Assembly (NCBI GenBank): GCA_900754175.1
Contig: CAAEBS010000128.1
Location: forward strand, 1 to 14,932
Direction of reading: 5' to 3'
DNA length: 14,932 bases
Source of the DNA: Clostridia bacterium
GTDB taxonomy: Bacteria; Bacillota; Clostridia; Oscillospirales; CAG-272
A program made the translations under genes and the position numbers. Within the stretch, counting starts at the first letter, position 1; each line of letters begins with the position of its first letter. Shown one piece after another: positions 1 to 7,841 of this stretch. The notes below the pieces were generated by a model, which saw nothing but the letters and a program-made list of their open reading frames with translations, was not told the origin of the DNA and did not search any database.

Positions 1-42
1 AAAAGTTTCCCCCGGCTTTTTTATCTCTATCTATTCTCTTCT

Positions 43-1242
43 CTATTCTCTCGACAAAATCCCCTCGATATACTGCTTTGCCAGACGTGCCGACCTGCCG
101 CCACGCTCCAGAGCATAGCGCTCGGCTCCCGCCGCCAGCTCGGCGTCATCCATTACAACGCCCTTTTGCCCGGCAAGCTGGGACACAATGTGCAGATAGG
201 TCTTTTTGTCCGGTCGCTGGAATGTGATCTGAATTCCGAACCGGTTGGACAGCGACACGATCTCCTGCAAGGTGTCGTTGCGGTGGACCTCGTCTCCGTC
301 CCGGTCGGCAAAGCGCTCCCGCACCAGGTGCCGGCGATTGCTGGTGGCATACACCACCACGTTGTGCGACCGTGCGGCAACCGAGCCTTCCAGAACCGCT
401 TTCAACCCGTTGAACCGGTCGTCCTCCCCCGCAAAGGAAAGGTCGTCGATGAACAGAATGAATTTCAGCGGGTTCCCGGCAAGCTCGTCCAGAAGCGCCG
501 GAATCATGGCAAGCTGATCCTTGCGGACCTCAATGATCCGCAGTCCTTCGCCGAAAAATTCGTTGCCCACCGCCTTGACCGTGGAGGACTTGCCGGTTCC
601 GGCATCTCCCGTCAACAGAATGTTTGCCGCCGGTCTGCCCGCCAGAAGCGCCTTGGTGTTGTCCACGATCCGCCGCCGCTCGTCCTCATAATCCACAAGG
701 TCGGAAAGCCGGATCCCGTCCGGACTTTGCACCGGCACGATCTGCCCCTCGCCGTCCAGATAAAACATCCGGTTGCGGGCGTATTTTCCGTACCCGTATT
801 TCCCGATGTTCTCCGTCCGGTGAGCGTAGAAAGAAGAAATCTCTCCCCCCTCCGACGTAAACTCCGGCAAAGAAAGTCCTGCGCCCATCGGCTCGGTCAG
901 CTCCTCCGGCGTCAGCGCCGCCACCCGGTCAAGAATGGCAAGCTCCCGCTCAAGACTCCGGCGGATCACCGCAGGCGGCGTATTGCCCGCCCCCAGCGTC
1001 CGGACGTAGATATTTTCGCTGACCTCGCACCGTCCCCGCAGATATGCCGCAAGGTCGCCGCCGTTTGCCTCGTACAGCTCGCCCACAAACCGGGAGTACG
1101 CCCCCGCCGCCACTTCGGGCGCATCGGTCAGGCACTCCAGATATGATGAAAGGCTGCAAAGGATCTCATCCTCCCGAAGCTCCCGGAATACCGCAAGCGT
1201 ATCCAGCTCTTGCTTCAGGCGCAACAGCTCATCTGTCCTCAT
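43..1242 (-). CDS. DUF815-family AAA+ ATPase
   Basis: This 399-residue protein looks like the DUF815 family of P-loop ATPases, whose cellular role is not established. Visible motifs are a Walker A GDAGTGKSS (residues 212-220), a Walker B FILFIDDLSF (261-270), a sensor-1-like YATSNRRH (298-305), a possible arginine finger in SNRFG (332-336) and a sensor-2-like GGRSARLAK (381-389). The first 150 residues or so are a helical region without a motif I recognise. No signal peptide or membrane segment is seen, so it should be cytosolic. Its ATG lies inside the end of ilvD (14-nt overlap) and has no good Shine-Dalgarno sequence before it, so translation is probably coupled to ilvD. It is therefore expected to be co-transcribed with the branched-chain operon, although nothing in its sequence suggests an enzyme of that pathway. 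Family assignment is fairly sure; function is unknown. Confidence 0.85.
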   Translation of the reverse strand: MRTDELLRLKQELDTLAVFRELREDEILCSLSSYLECLTDAPEVAAGAYSRFVGELYEANGGDLAAYLRGRCEVSENIYVRTLGAGNTPPAVIRRSLERELAILDRVAALTPEELTEPMGAGLSLPEFTSEGGEISSFYAHRTENIGKYGYGKYARNRMFYLDGEGQIVPVQSPDGIRLSDLVDYEDERRRIVDNTKALLAGRPAANILLTGDAGTGKSSTVKAVGNEFFGEGLRIIEVRKDQLAMIPALLDELAGNPLKFILFIDDLSFAGEDDRFNGLKAVLEGSVAARSHNVVVYATSNRRHLVRERFADRDGDEVHRNDTLQEIVSLSNRFGIQITFQRPDKKTYLHIVSQLAGQKGVVMDDAELAAGAERYALERGGRSARLAKQYIEGILSRE

Positions 1243-2899
1243 ATGCGTTCAGAATTGCCCCGTACGCACCGCCGGACACCATGGAAGCGTAGCGCCTGAG
1301 GTATCCCGTAAGCGATTTGGTCTTGGGGACAAAATCCTTTCTTCTTTGTGCAATTTCTTCTTTTCCCACGAGAAGCTCCAGACGGTTTCCGGGAATGTCG
1401 ATCCGGATCCGGTCGCCGTCCCTGACAAGACCGATCAGACCGCCGGACGCCGCCTCCGGGGTAATATGCCCGATGCAGGCGCCACGGGTCGCACCGCTGA
1501 AGCGTCCGTCGGTGATCAGCGCCACGCTGTTTCCAAGCCCCATGCCCATAATGGCAGAGGTGGGATTGAGCATCTCCCGCATACCCGGACCGCCCTTGGG
1601 TCCCTCGTAGCGGATAACCACCACGTCGCCCGGTCGGATCTCGCCTGCGTTGATTGCCGCCTGGGCGTCCTCCTCGCAGTCAAATACCCGTGCGGGTCCC
1701 TCGTGCACCAGCATTTCGGGCAGTACCGCAGAGCGCTTGACCACGCTCCCCTCGGGCGCAAGGTTGCCACGGAGAACGGCAATTCCTCCGGTCTGGCTGT
1801 ACGGATTGTCGATCGGGCGGATCACCTCGGAATTCCGGTTGACGCAACCCGCAATGTTCTCGCCCACCGTCTTGCCGGTCACGGTCAGACAGTCGGTGCA
1901 GATCAGCCCTTTCTTGTTCAGCTCGTTCATCACGGCGTACACGCCGCCCGCCTCGTCCAGCTCTTCCATATAGGTCCTGCCCGCCGGTGCCAGGTGGCAG
2001 AGGTTGGGCGTTTTTTCGCTGATTCCGTTGGCGATATCCAGATTGATCTCAATGCCGCACTCATGGGCAATTGCCGGCAGGTGTAGCATACTGTTGGTGG
2101 AACAGCCCAGCGCCATATCCACCGTCAGGGCGTTGCGGAAAGCCTCCTCGGTCATGATGTCCCGGGGACGGATATCCTTTTCCACAAGCTTCATCACCGC
2201 CATTCCGGCGTGCTTTGCCAGCTTGATCCGGGCGGAATACACGGCGGGAATGGTCCCGTTGCCTTTCAGTCCCATACCTAGGACTTCGGTCAGGCAGTTC
2301 ATGGAGTTGGCAGTGTACATTCCGGAGCAGGAGCCGCAGGTCGGGCAGGTCTTGCACTCGAATTCCTCCAGCTTCTCCCGGGTAATCTTGCCGGCGTTGA
2401 ACTCTCCCACTGCCTCGGAAATGGAGGAAAAGCTTGTCTTGGCGCCGTCAATGTGCCCGGCAAGCATCGGTCCGCCGCTGACGAAAACGGTAGGAAGATT
2501 CAGCCGTGCCGCCGCCATCAGAAGCCCCGGCACGTTCTTGTCGCAGTTCGGCACCATCACCAGCCCGTCAAAGCCGTGCGCCATTGCCATTGCCTCGGTG
2601 GAGTCGGCGATCAGGTCCCGGGTCACCAGCGAATATTTCATGCCGGTGTGTCCCATGGCAATGCCGTCGCACACAGCGATTGCGGGAAATACCACCGGGG
2701 TTCCCCCCGCCATGGCAACGCCGATCTTCACCGCATCCACGATCTTATCCAGATTCATATGCCCCGGCACGATCTCGTTGTAGGAGCTGACGATACCGAT
2801 GATCGGTCTTTCAATCTCCTCCTGCGTCAGTCCGAGCGCATGGTACAGCGCCCGGTGCGGCGCATTCTGTATGCCGTTCTTGATTGCATCGCTTTTCAT
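1229..2899 (-). CDS. ilvD: Dihydroxy-acid dehydratase IlvD
   Basis: IlvD dehydrates 2,3-dihydroxyisovalerate and 2,3-dihydroxy-3-methylvalerate to the 2-oxo acids that precede valine/leucine and isoleucine. At 556 residues it has normal family length. The iron-sulfur ligands are visible as C77 (AVCDGIAMGH), C119 (PNCDKN) and C191 (CGSCSGMYTANSM). The C-terminal signature DGRFSGATRGACIGH, containing the catalytic serine, is present. The ATG is preceded by AAAGGA about 9 nt upstream, which supports the start. It follows ilvC after a 92-nt gap holding a hairpin, and its last codons overlap the start of the DUF815 gene. The identification is secure. Confidence 0.97.
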   Translation of the reverse strand: MKSDAIKNGIQNAPHRALYHALGLTQEEIERPIIGIVSSYNEIVPGHMNLDKIVDAVKIGVAMAGGTPVVFPAIAVCDGIAMGHTGMKYSLVTRDLIADSTEAMAMAHGFDGLVMVPNCDKNVPGLLMAAARLNLPTVFVSGGPMLAGHIDGAKTSFSSISEAVGEFNAGKITREKLEEFECKTCPTCGSCSGMYTANSMNCLTEVLGMGLKGNGTIPAVYSARIKLAKHAGMAVMKLVEKDIRPRDIMTEEAFRNALTVDMALGCSTNSMLHLPAIAHECGIEINLDIANGISEKTPNLCHLAPAGRTYMEELDEAGGVYAVMNELNKKGLICTDCLTVTGKTVGENIAGCVNRNSEVIRPIDNPYSQTGGIAVLRGNLAPEGSVVKRSAVLPEMLVHEGPARVFDCEEDAQAAINAGEIRPGDVVVIRYEGPKGGPGMREMLNPTSAIMGMGLGNSVALITDGRFSGATRGACIGHITPEAASGGLIGLVRDGDRIRIDIPGNRLELLVGKEEIAQRRKDFVPKTKSLTGYLRRYASMVSGGAYGAILNAYEDR

Positions 2900-2924
2900 A
2901 ATTTTTATCCTTTCTGATACGACA

Positions 2925-2958
2925 CTGTCTCCCCTGCGGGTGTCCGAAGAGGAGACAG
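2925..2958 (-). repeat. Hairpin in the ilvC-ilvD spacer
   Basis: In the 92-nt spacer between ilvC and ilvD, arms CTGTCTCC (2925-2932) and GGAGACAG (2951-2958) form a perfect 8-bp stem with an 18-nt loop. No U-run follows on either strand, so it is not a typical intrinsic terminator. It could be an mRNA stability or processing element that sets ilvC and ilvD levels apart. The structure is seen in the sequence; the role is inference. Confidence 0.45.
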
Positions 2959-2991
2959 CACGGTTGCCGGTATACGGCTCCCTTTTTTTAA

Positions 2992-4008
2992 TCAGTTGTT
3001 GATCAGTTTATCCTCGCCGTTCCAGCTGTACAGCTTCCGGATCTCCTCGCCCACAACCTCGGAGGGGTGCTCGGAAGCGATCTTCCGCATAGCGTTGAAG
3101 TGTACCTGTGCGCCGGCGTCCGACATATCCAGCAGGAATTCCTTGGCAAAGGTGCCGTCCTGAATGTCCTTGAGAATCTTCTTCATCGTTTTCTTGGTCT
3201 CGTCGGTGATGATCTTCGGACCGGTGACGTAATCGCCGTACTCGGCGGTGTTGGAGATCGAATATCTCATGCCCGCAAAGCCGCTCTGGTAGATCAGGTC
3301 CACGATCAGCTTCATCTCGTGGATGCACTCAAAGTAAGCGTTTCTGGGGTCATAGCCGGCTTCCACCAGCGTTTCAAAGCCCGCCTGCATCAGAGCGCAG
3401 ACGCCGCCGCAAAGCACTGCCTGCTCGCCGAACAGGTCGGTCTCGGTCTCGGTGCGGAAAGTGGTCTCCAGCACGCCGGCTCTTGCGCCGCCGATGCCCA
3501 GAGCGTAAGCAAGACCGATCTCCAGTGCGTCACCGGTAGCATCCTGCTCCACGGCGATCAGGCACGGAACGCCCTTGCCCGCCAGATACTCGCTTCTCAC
3601 CGTGTGACCCGGTCCCTTGGGGGCGATCATGATGACGTTGACGTTCTTCGGCGGCTTGATGCAACCGAAATGAATGTTGAAGCCGTGCGCAAATGCCAGC
3701 GTCTTGCCCTCGGTGAGGTGCGGCTCGATGCTCTCACGGTACAGCTTTGCCTGCTTCTCGTCGTTGATCAGGATCATGATGATGTCGGCGTTCTTTGCCG
3801 CATCGGCAGCCGTCATAACCGTCAGTCCCTGCGCTTCTGCCTTAGCCCAGCTCTTGCTTCCCTCATACAGACCGACGATCACCTTTACGCCGCTGTCCTT
3901 GAGGTTCAGAGCGTGTGCGTGACCCTGGGAGCCGTAGCCGATAATGGCAACCGTTTTGCCGTTCAGCTTCTGCAGATCGCAATCCTGTTGATAAAAAATT
4001 CTTGCCAT
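2992..4008 (-). CDS. ilvC: Ketol-acid reductoisomerase (class I)
   Basis: IlvC isomerises and reduces acetolactate or acetohydroxybutyrate to the dihydroxy acids used by IlvD, with NAD(P)H and Mg2+. The 338-residue length matches the short class I enzymes. The N-terminal Rossmann domain has GYGSQGHAHALNL (24-36). The cofactor-specificity loop reads GLYEGSKSW (46-54); the two serines resemble those of NADPH-using enzymes, but cofactor choice cannot be proven by eye. H108 in AHGF and the Mg2+ ligands D191 and E195 (DLFGEQ) are in place. The ATG has AGGAG about 8 nt upstream. It sits 58 nt after ilvN when measured between coding ends and is clearly part of the same operon. Identification is secure. 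Confidence 0.97.
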   Translation of the reverse strand: MARIFYQQDCDLQKLNGKTVAIIGYGSQGHAHALNLKDSGVKVIVGLYEGSKSWAKAEAQGLTVMTAADAAKNADIIMILINDEKQAKLYRESIEPHLTEGKTLAFAHGFNIHFGCIKPPKNVNVIMIAPKGPGHTVRSEYLAGKGVPCLIAVEQDATGDALEIGLAYALGIGGARAGVLETTFRTETETDLFGEQAVLCGGVCALMQAGFETLVEAGYDPRNAYFECIHEMKLIVDLIYQSGFAGMRYSISNTAEYGDYVTGPKIITDETKKTMKKILKDIQDGTFAKEFLLDMSDAGAQVHFNAMRKIASEHPSEVVGEEIRKLYSWNGEDKLINN

Positions 4009-4060
4009 GATGTTTCTCCTTTATTTATATAAAAAATATTTTCTTGAATTTTCCCGGAGA

Positions 4061-4567
4061 TCAGTAATTGGTGACCTTCCGGATTGTGGAGGCGCCACGC
4101 TCCAGAGATACGATGCCGGTGCGGCAGATCTCCAGAATGGTATAATCCCGCATCAGGTTGATGAAATCATCGATCCGCCGGGCGTCAGCCGTCAGCTGGA
4201 ACATGATCGAATCCCGGGTATAGTCCACCGTTTTGGCTTCAAAAGCCTCGGCGGCGGCAAGGATCTCGTCCCGCACTTCGGATTTGTTCTCCACCTTGAT
4301 GAGAAGCAGTTCCACACTGAAGGAATCCTCCCGGGTCAGCTCCCGGATGGAGCAGACGTCGGGGAGCTTGTACAGCTGATTGATCAGCTGCTGTTTATTC
4401 ACCTCGTCGCCGTCGAAAAGAACAGTGATACGGGAATAATCGTTGGACTCGGTCTCGCTCACGGTCAGTGCACTGATGTTGAACTGCCGGCGCCGGAACA
4501 TACTCGTTACCCGGTTCAGCACGCCAAACTGGTTACGCACCAAAACCGCTACCGTATATCGGTTCAT
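4061..4567 (-). CDS. ilvN: Acetolactate synthase small regulatory subunit
   Basis: This is the regulatory subunit of acetohydroxyacid synthase. It activates the catalytic subunit and usually binds valine for feedback inhibition. An N-terminal ACT domain is visible (YTVAVLVRNQFGVLNRVTSMF, then FNISALTVSETE), followed by the ALS small-subunit C-terminal domain (about residues 80-165). I chose the ATG at 4567, giving 168 residues. It has AGGTGA at 4578-4573, 5 nt away, and lies 1 nt after the ilvB TGA, like two other junctions in this operon. The alternative GTG at 4576 adds three residues and would overlap ilvB by 8 nt, but its AAAGG is only 3 nt away. The symbol ilvH would be equally acceptable. 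Confidence 0.95.
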   Translation of the reverse strand: MNRYTVAVLVRNQFGVLNRVTSMFRRRQFNISALTVSETESNDYSRITVLFDGDEVNKQQLINQLYKLPDVCSIRELTREDSFSVELLLIKVENKSEVRDEILAAAEAFEAKTVDYTRDSIMFQLTADARRIDDFINLMRDYTILEICRTGIVSLERGASTIRKVTNY

Positions 4568-4568
4568 A

Positions 4569-6236
4569 TCAGTCACCTACCTTTATAATAATATCGTCCA
4601 TGGACCCGCCGGGGGGCAACATGGGAAGTACGAATTCATCCCGGTCTATGGCGCAGTCGATCAGATACGGCACCTCTGCGGCAAACGCACGGGAAAGCGC
4701 CGCTTCCAGTCCCTCTACGGTATTCACCGCTTCTCCCGCCGCACCAAACGCCTCGGCAAGGGCGACAAAGTCGGTCTTGCGGTTGAGGACGGTGTTGGAA
4801 TAGTGGCGGTCAAAGAAGAGCGTCTGCCACTGCCGCACCATACCGAGCACGCCGTTGTTGAACAGCAGAATGACCAGCGGCACGCCGTAAGTCACTGCTG
4901 TGGCAAGCTCGTTGAGGCACATTCCGAAGCTTCCGTCTCCGGTAATCAGCACCGATTTTTCCCCGGTACCGTAGGACGCACCGATTGCGGCTCCCATTCC
5001 GAAGCCCATGGTGCCAAGTCCTCCGCTGGAGATAAAACGACGGCTCCGACGGAAGTTCAGATACTGCGCCGCCCACATCTGGTGCTGTCCCACGTCGGTG
5101 GCAACCGGCGTGTTCTCTCCCAGAAAGCGGTTCAGCGTGCACACCGCATTTTTCGGCGTCAGTCCGGGGCGGGCATCATCGTATTCCCGCTCCAGCACCC
5201 GAAGCTCGGCAACCTTTGCCTGCCATTCCGGGCGGGATACCTGCCGGATCTGCGGCAAAAGCTTTTCCAGCGTCATCCGGATATCCGCCCGGAGACCGCC
5301 GTCCGCCATGACGGTCTTGGAAAGCTCCGAGCCGTCGATGTCGATATGTACCACCTTTGCGTGGGTGGCAAACTTTTTCCGGTCGCCGGTCGCACGGTCG
5401 TTGAACCGCACGCCAAGCGCCACAATACAGTCCGCCTTGTTCATCGCCATGGAGGAGGCGTAATGCCCGTGCATTCCCTCCATGCCGAGGAAGCGGGGAT
5501 GATCGGTCGGAATCCCCGAAATGCCCATCAGCGAACATCCGATCACGGCGTCCATTTTTTCGGCAAGCGCCAGCATCTGTTCCTGTGCGGCACCGGAAAT
5601 CAGACCGCCGCCGAAGTAAATATAGGGGCGCTCGCAGGAATTGAGGATCTCTGCCGCCTCCTGAATGCGGATATCCTTTGCCGCCTGCGGCGGATCGGGC
5701 GTTACCGGAGGTGCCGGGGTGTATTCGCATTTTGCGATCTGCACGTCCTTCGGCACGTCCACAAGCACCGGTCCCGGTCTGCCGGAGGCCGCCAGATGAA
5801 ACGCCTCCCGCAGGGTGTCGGCAAGCTTTGTCACGTCGGAGACAAAGTAATTATGCTTGGTGATCGGGAGCGTGACACCCGTGATGTCAATCTCCTGAAA
5901 GCTGTCGTAGCCGATCTGGGAGGTGGGCACGTTGCCGGTAATGGCAATGAGCGGTACCGAATCCAGATAAGCGGTGGCAATTCCTGTCACAAGGTTTGTG
6001 GCACCGGGACCGGAGGTGGAGATCACCACGCCCGTCTTTCCGGTGGCTCTGGCATATCCGTCGGCGGCATGGACAGCTCCCTGCTCGTGCGCCGTAAGAA
6101 TATGCTCAATCTCGTCGCTATAACGGTAAAGCGAATCGTATACGTTGAGTATCTGACCGCCGGGGTAGCCGAACACTACGCCGCACCCCTGCTCAATCAG
6201 CACTCTGACAATGATATCAGCGCCGGATAACTGCAT
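4569..6236 (-). CDS. ilvB: Acetolactate synthase large catalytic subunit
   Basis: The thiamine-diphosphate enzyme joins pyruvate with pyruvate (acetolactate) or with 2-oxobutanoate (acetohydroxybutyrate), the first shared step of valine, leucine and isoleucine synthesis. It has 555 residues in three domains. The N-terminal pyrimidine-binding domain carries the catalytic glutamate E51 in AHEQGAVHAADGYARATGK. The central FAD/DHS-like domain spans about 190-330. The C-terminal ThDP domain has GDGSF (433-437) and the metal-binding NN (460-461). The ATG starts 1 nt after the leuB stop and has AGGGG about 8 nt upstream. Together with ilvN it forms the holoenzyme. The annotation as biosynthetic AHAS rather than a catabolic acetolactate synthase rests on the adjacent ilvN and on context. 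Confidence 0.97.
   Translation of the reverse strand: MQLSGADIIVRVLIEQGCGVVFGYPGGQILNVYDSLYRYSDEIEHILTAHEQGAVHAADGYARATGKTGVVISTSGPGATNLVTGIATAYLDSVPLIAITGNVPTSQIGYDSFQEIDITGVTLPITKHNYFVSDVTKLADTLREAFHLAASGRPGPVLVDVPKDVQIAKCEYTPAPPVTPDPPQAAKDIRIQEAAEILNSCERPYIYFGGGLISGAAQEQMLALAEKMDAVIGCSLMGISGIPTDHPRFLGMEGMHGHYASSMAMNKADCIVALGVRFNDRATGDRKKFATHAKVVHIDIDGSELSKTVMADGGLRADIRMTLEKLLPQIRQVSRPEWQAKVAELRVLEREYDDARPGLTPKNAVCTLNRFLGENTPVATDVGQHQMWAAQYLNFRRSRRFISSGGLGTMGFGMGAAIGASYGTGEKSVLITGDGSFGMCLNELATAVTYGVPLVILLFNNGVLGMVRQWQTLFFDRHYSNTVLNRKTDFVALAEAFGAAGEAVNTVEGLEAALSRAFAAEVPYLIDCAIDRDEFVLPMLPPGGSMDDIIIKVGD
4573..4584 (-). promoter_or_regulatory. Ribosome binding site deciding the ilvN start
   Basis: On the minus strand AAAGG (4584-4580) and AGGTGA (4578-4573) precede two in-frame start candidates. 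AGGTGA is 5 nt from the ATG at 4567, while AAAGG is only 3 nt from the GTG at 4576. This favours the ATG. The site lies inside the last codons of ilvB, which suggests coupled translation of the two subunits. Confidence 0.5.
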
Positions 6237-6237
6237 C

Positions 6238-7335
6238 TTACACCCCTCTCAGGTGTCCGCAGATGAGATCTCCCATCCGGGTACAACCGATTTTTTTACA
6301 TTTTTCAGCTTCTTGCTCGTCCGAGGGCAGAATATCCGCCGTTCGGTAACCTTCGTCCAGCACCTCCGACACGGCGGCTTCAATCGCATCCGCCTCGGCA
6401 GGCATATGGAAACTGTAACGCAACATCATAGCGGCGGAAAGCACCGTTCCGATCGGGTTGGCAATATCCATTCCCGCAATGTCGGGCGCCGAGCCGTGAA
6501 TCGGCTCGTACAGACCGCAATCGGTCGCCCCAAGGCTGGAGGACGGAATCATACCGATAGAACCGGTAATCATCGACGCCTCATCCGACAGAATGTCGCC
6601 GAACATATTTTCGGTCACGATCACGTCAAACTGCGACGGATCCTTGACGATCTGCATGGCGCAGTTGTCCACCAGCATGTCGGTCAGCGTCACGTCGGGA
6701 TACTCCTCCGCCAGCCGGTGCATCACCGACTTCCAGAGGCGGCTGGAATCCAGCACGTTGCTCTTTTCCACCGAGCAGAGCTTGCCACGGCGCAGGCGTG
6801 CCGACTCAAAGCCGATCCTGCCGATGCGCTCGATCTCCCCCTCGGTATAGCACAGCACGTCGGTCGCCACCCGCTCGCCGCCGATTTCCTCGGTCTTGTG
6901 TTCCCCGAAGTAAATGCCGCCGATCAGCTCCCGGACGATCAGAAAATCAATTCCCCGTTCCACAACAGACGGCTTCAGCGGAGAAGCACTCGCCAACTGG
7001 CGCCAGATCTTTGCCGGACGGTTGTTGCTGTATACTTTCATGCCGGCACGCAAACGGAGCAGTCCCTTTTCCGGTCTCTGATCTCCCGGCAGGCGGTTCC
7101 ATTTTTCACCGCCCACGGCGCCGAGAAGCACGCTGTCGCAGGCAAGGCAACGCTCCAGCATGGCGTCCGGCAGAGGATCGCCCCATTTGTCAATGGCACA
7201 ACCGCCCATGTCCACGTCCTCGTAGGCAAAGCTGTGACCGTAAAGCTCCGCCGTGCGGTCCAGCACCTTTTTTGCCTGTTCGACGATCTCGGGTCCGATG
7301 CCGTCGCCCCGGATAAGGGCAATTTTTTTATTCAT
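6238..7335 (-). CDS. leuB: 3-isopropylmalate dehydrogenase
   Basis: LeuB oxidatively decarboxylates 3-isopropylmalate with NAD+ to give 2-oxoisocaproate, the keto acid of leucine. The 365-residue protein has the family fold markers GDGIGPEI (10-17), the substrate loop RPEKGLLRLR (88-97), KSNVL (191-195) and NMFGDILSDE (243-252), whose aspartates bind the metal. The leucine-rich substrate loop supports LeuB over isocitrate or tartrate dehydrogenase, as does its position between leuD and ilvB. The ATG overlaps the end of leuD by 8 nt and has an AAGGGGAAG ribosome binding site. Identification is secure. Confidence 0.96.
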   Translation of the reverse strand: MNKKIALIRGDGIGPEIVEQAKKVLDRTAELYGHSFAYEDVDMGGCAIDKWGDPLPDAMLERCLACDSVLLGAVGGEKWNRLPGDQRPEKGLLRLRAGMKVYSNNRPAKIWRQLASASPLKPSVVERGIDFLIVRELIGGIYFGEHKTEEIGGERVATDVLCYTEGEIERIGRIGFESARLRRGKLCSVEKSNVLDSSRLWKSVMHRLAEEYPDVTLTDMLVDNCAMQIVKDPSQFDVIVTENMFGDILSDEASMITGSIGMIPSSSLGATDCGLYEPIHGSAPDIAGMDIANPIGTVLSAAMMLRYSFHMPAEADAIEAAVSEVLDEGYRTADILPSDEQEAEKCKKIGCTRMGDLICGHLRGV

Positions 7336-7840
7336 GGGAATCTTCCCCTTTCTTCTGAGTCTCTTTCAGAGAGGCAAGCAGTCCGCCCGCCCGGATGATA
7401 TTCTGGATAAACGGCGGGAAAGGCTGTGCCTGATAGGTCCGCCCGGTGGTAAGATCGGTGATCTTTCCGGTGTCAAAGTCCACGCACACCCGGTCTCCTG
7501 CGGCGATCTCGTCGCACGCCTCGGGGCACTCCAGGATCGGCAAGCCGATATTGATGGCGTTGCGGTAGAAAATGCGTGCAAAGCTCTTGGCAATCACACA
7601 CCCCACACCGCAGGTCTTGATGACGAGCGGAGCGTGCTCCCGGGAGGAGCCGCAACCGAAGTTCCAGCCCGCCACGATCAGATCGCCCGCCTGCACCTGA
7701 CCGACGAAATCCCGGTCGATGTCCTCCATGCAGTGAAGCGCCAGCTCCGCCGCATCCGGCGTATTCAGGTAGCGTGCGGGAATGATAACGTCGGTGTCGA
7801 TGTTATCGCCATAATGAAATACTTTTCCTTCGGTCTTCAT
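7328..7840 (-). CDS. leuD: 3-isopropylmalate dehydratase small subunit
   Basis: LeuD is the swivelling-domain subunit that pairs with LeuC to convert 2-isopropylmalate to 3-isopropylmalate. At 170 residues it belongs to the short form of the family, which goes with a short LeuC. Visible motifs are GDNIDTDVIIPARYL (11-25) and the substrate-binding GCGSSREHA (62-70). The ATG is 1 nt beyond the leuC stop, with AGGAGG 6 nt upstream, and the 3' end overlaps leuB by 8 nt. The short form is also seen in homoaconitase-like enzymes, but the complete leu cluster makes the leucine role the best reading. Confidence 0.96.
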   Translation of the reverse strand: MKTEGKVFHYGDNIDTDVIIPARYLNTPDAAELALHCMEDIDRDFVGQVQAGDLIVAGWNFGCGSSREHAPLVIKTCGVGCVIAKSFARIFYRNAINIGLPILECPEACDEIAAGDRVCVDFDTGKITDLTTGRTYQAQPFPPFIQNIIRAGGLLASLKETQKKGEDSHE

Positions 7841-7841
7841 C

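Noticed and set aside
1..42. Possible intrinsic terminator after the DUF815 gene
   Set aside because: The minus strand reads AAAAAAGCCGGGGGAAACTTTT, which could be the rising arm of a terminator completed outside the window. Within the window only a weak AAAAG/CTTTT pairing is possible, so it is not called.
4443..6230. A 595-codon open frame on the plus strand opposite ilvB
   Set aside because: It is a shadow of ilvB, with basic, His-rich translation and no ribosome binding site or domain.
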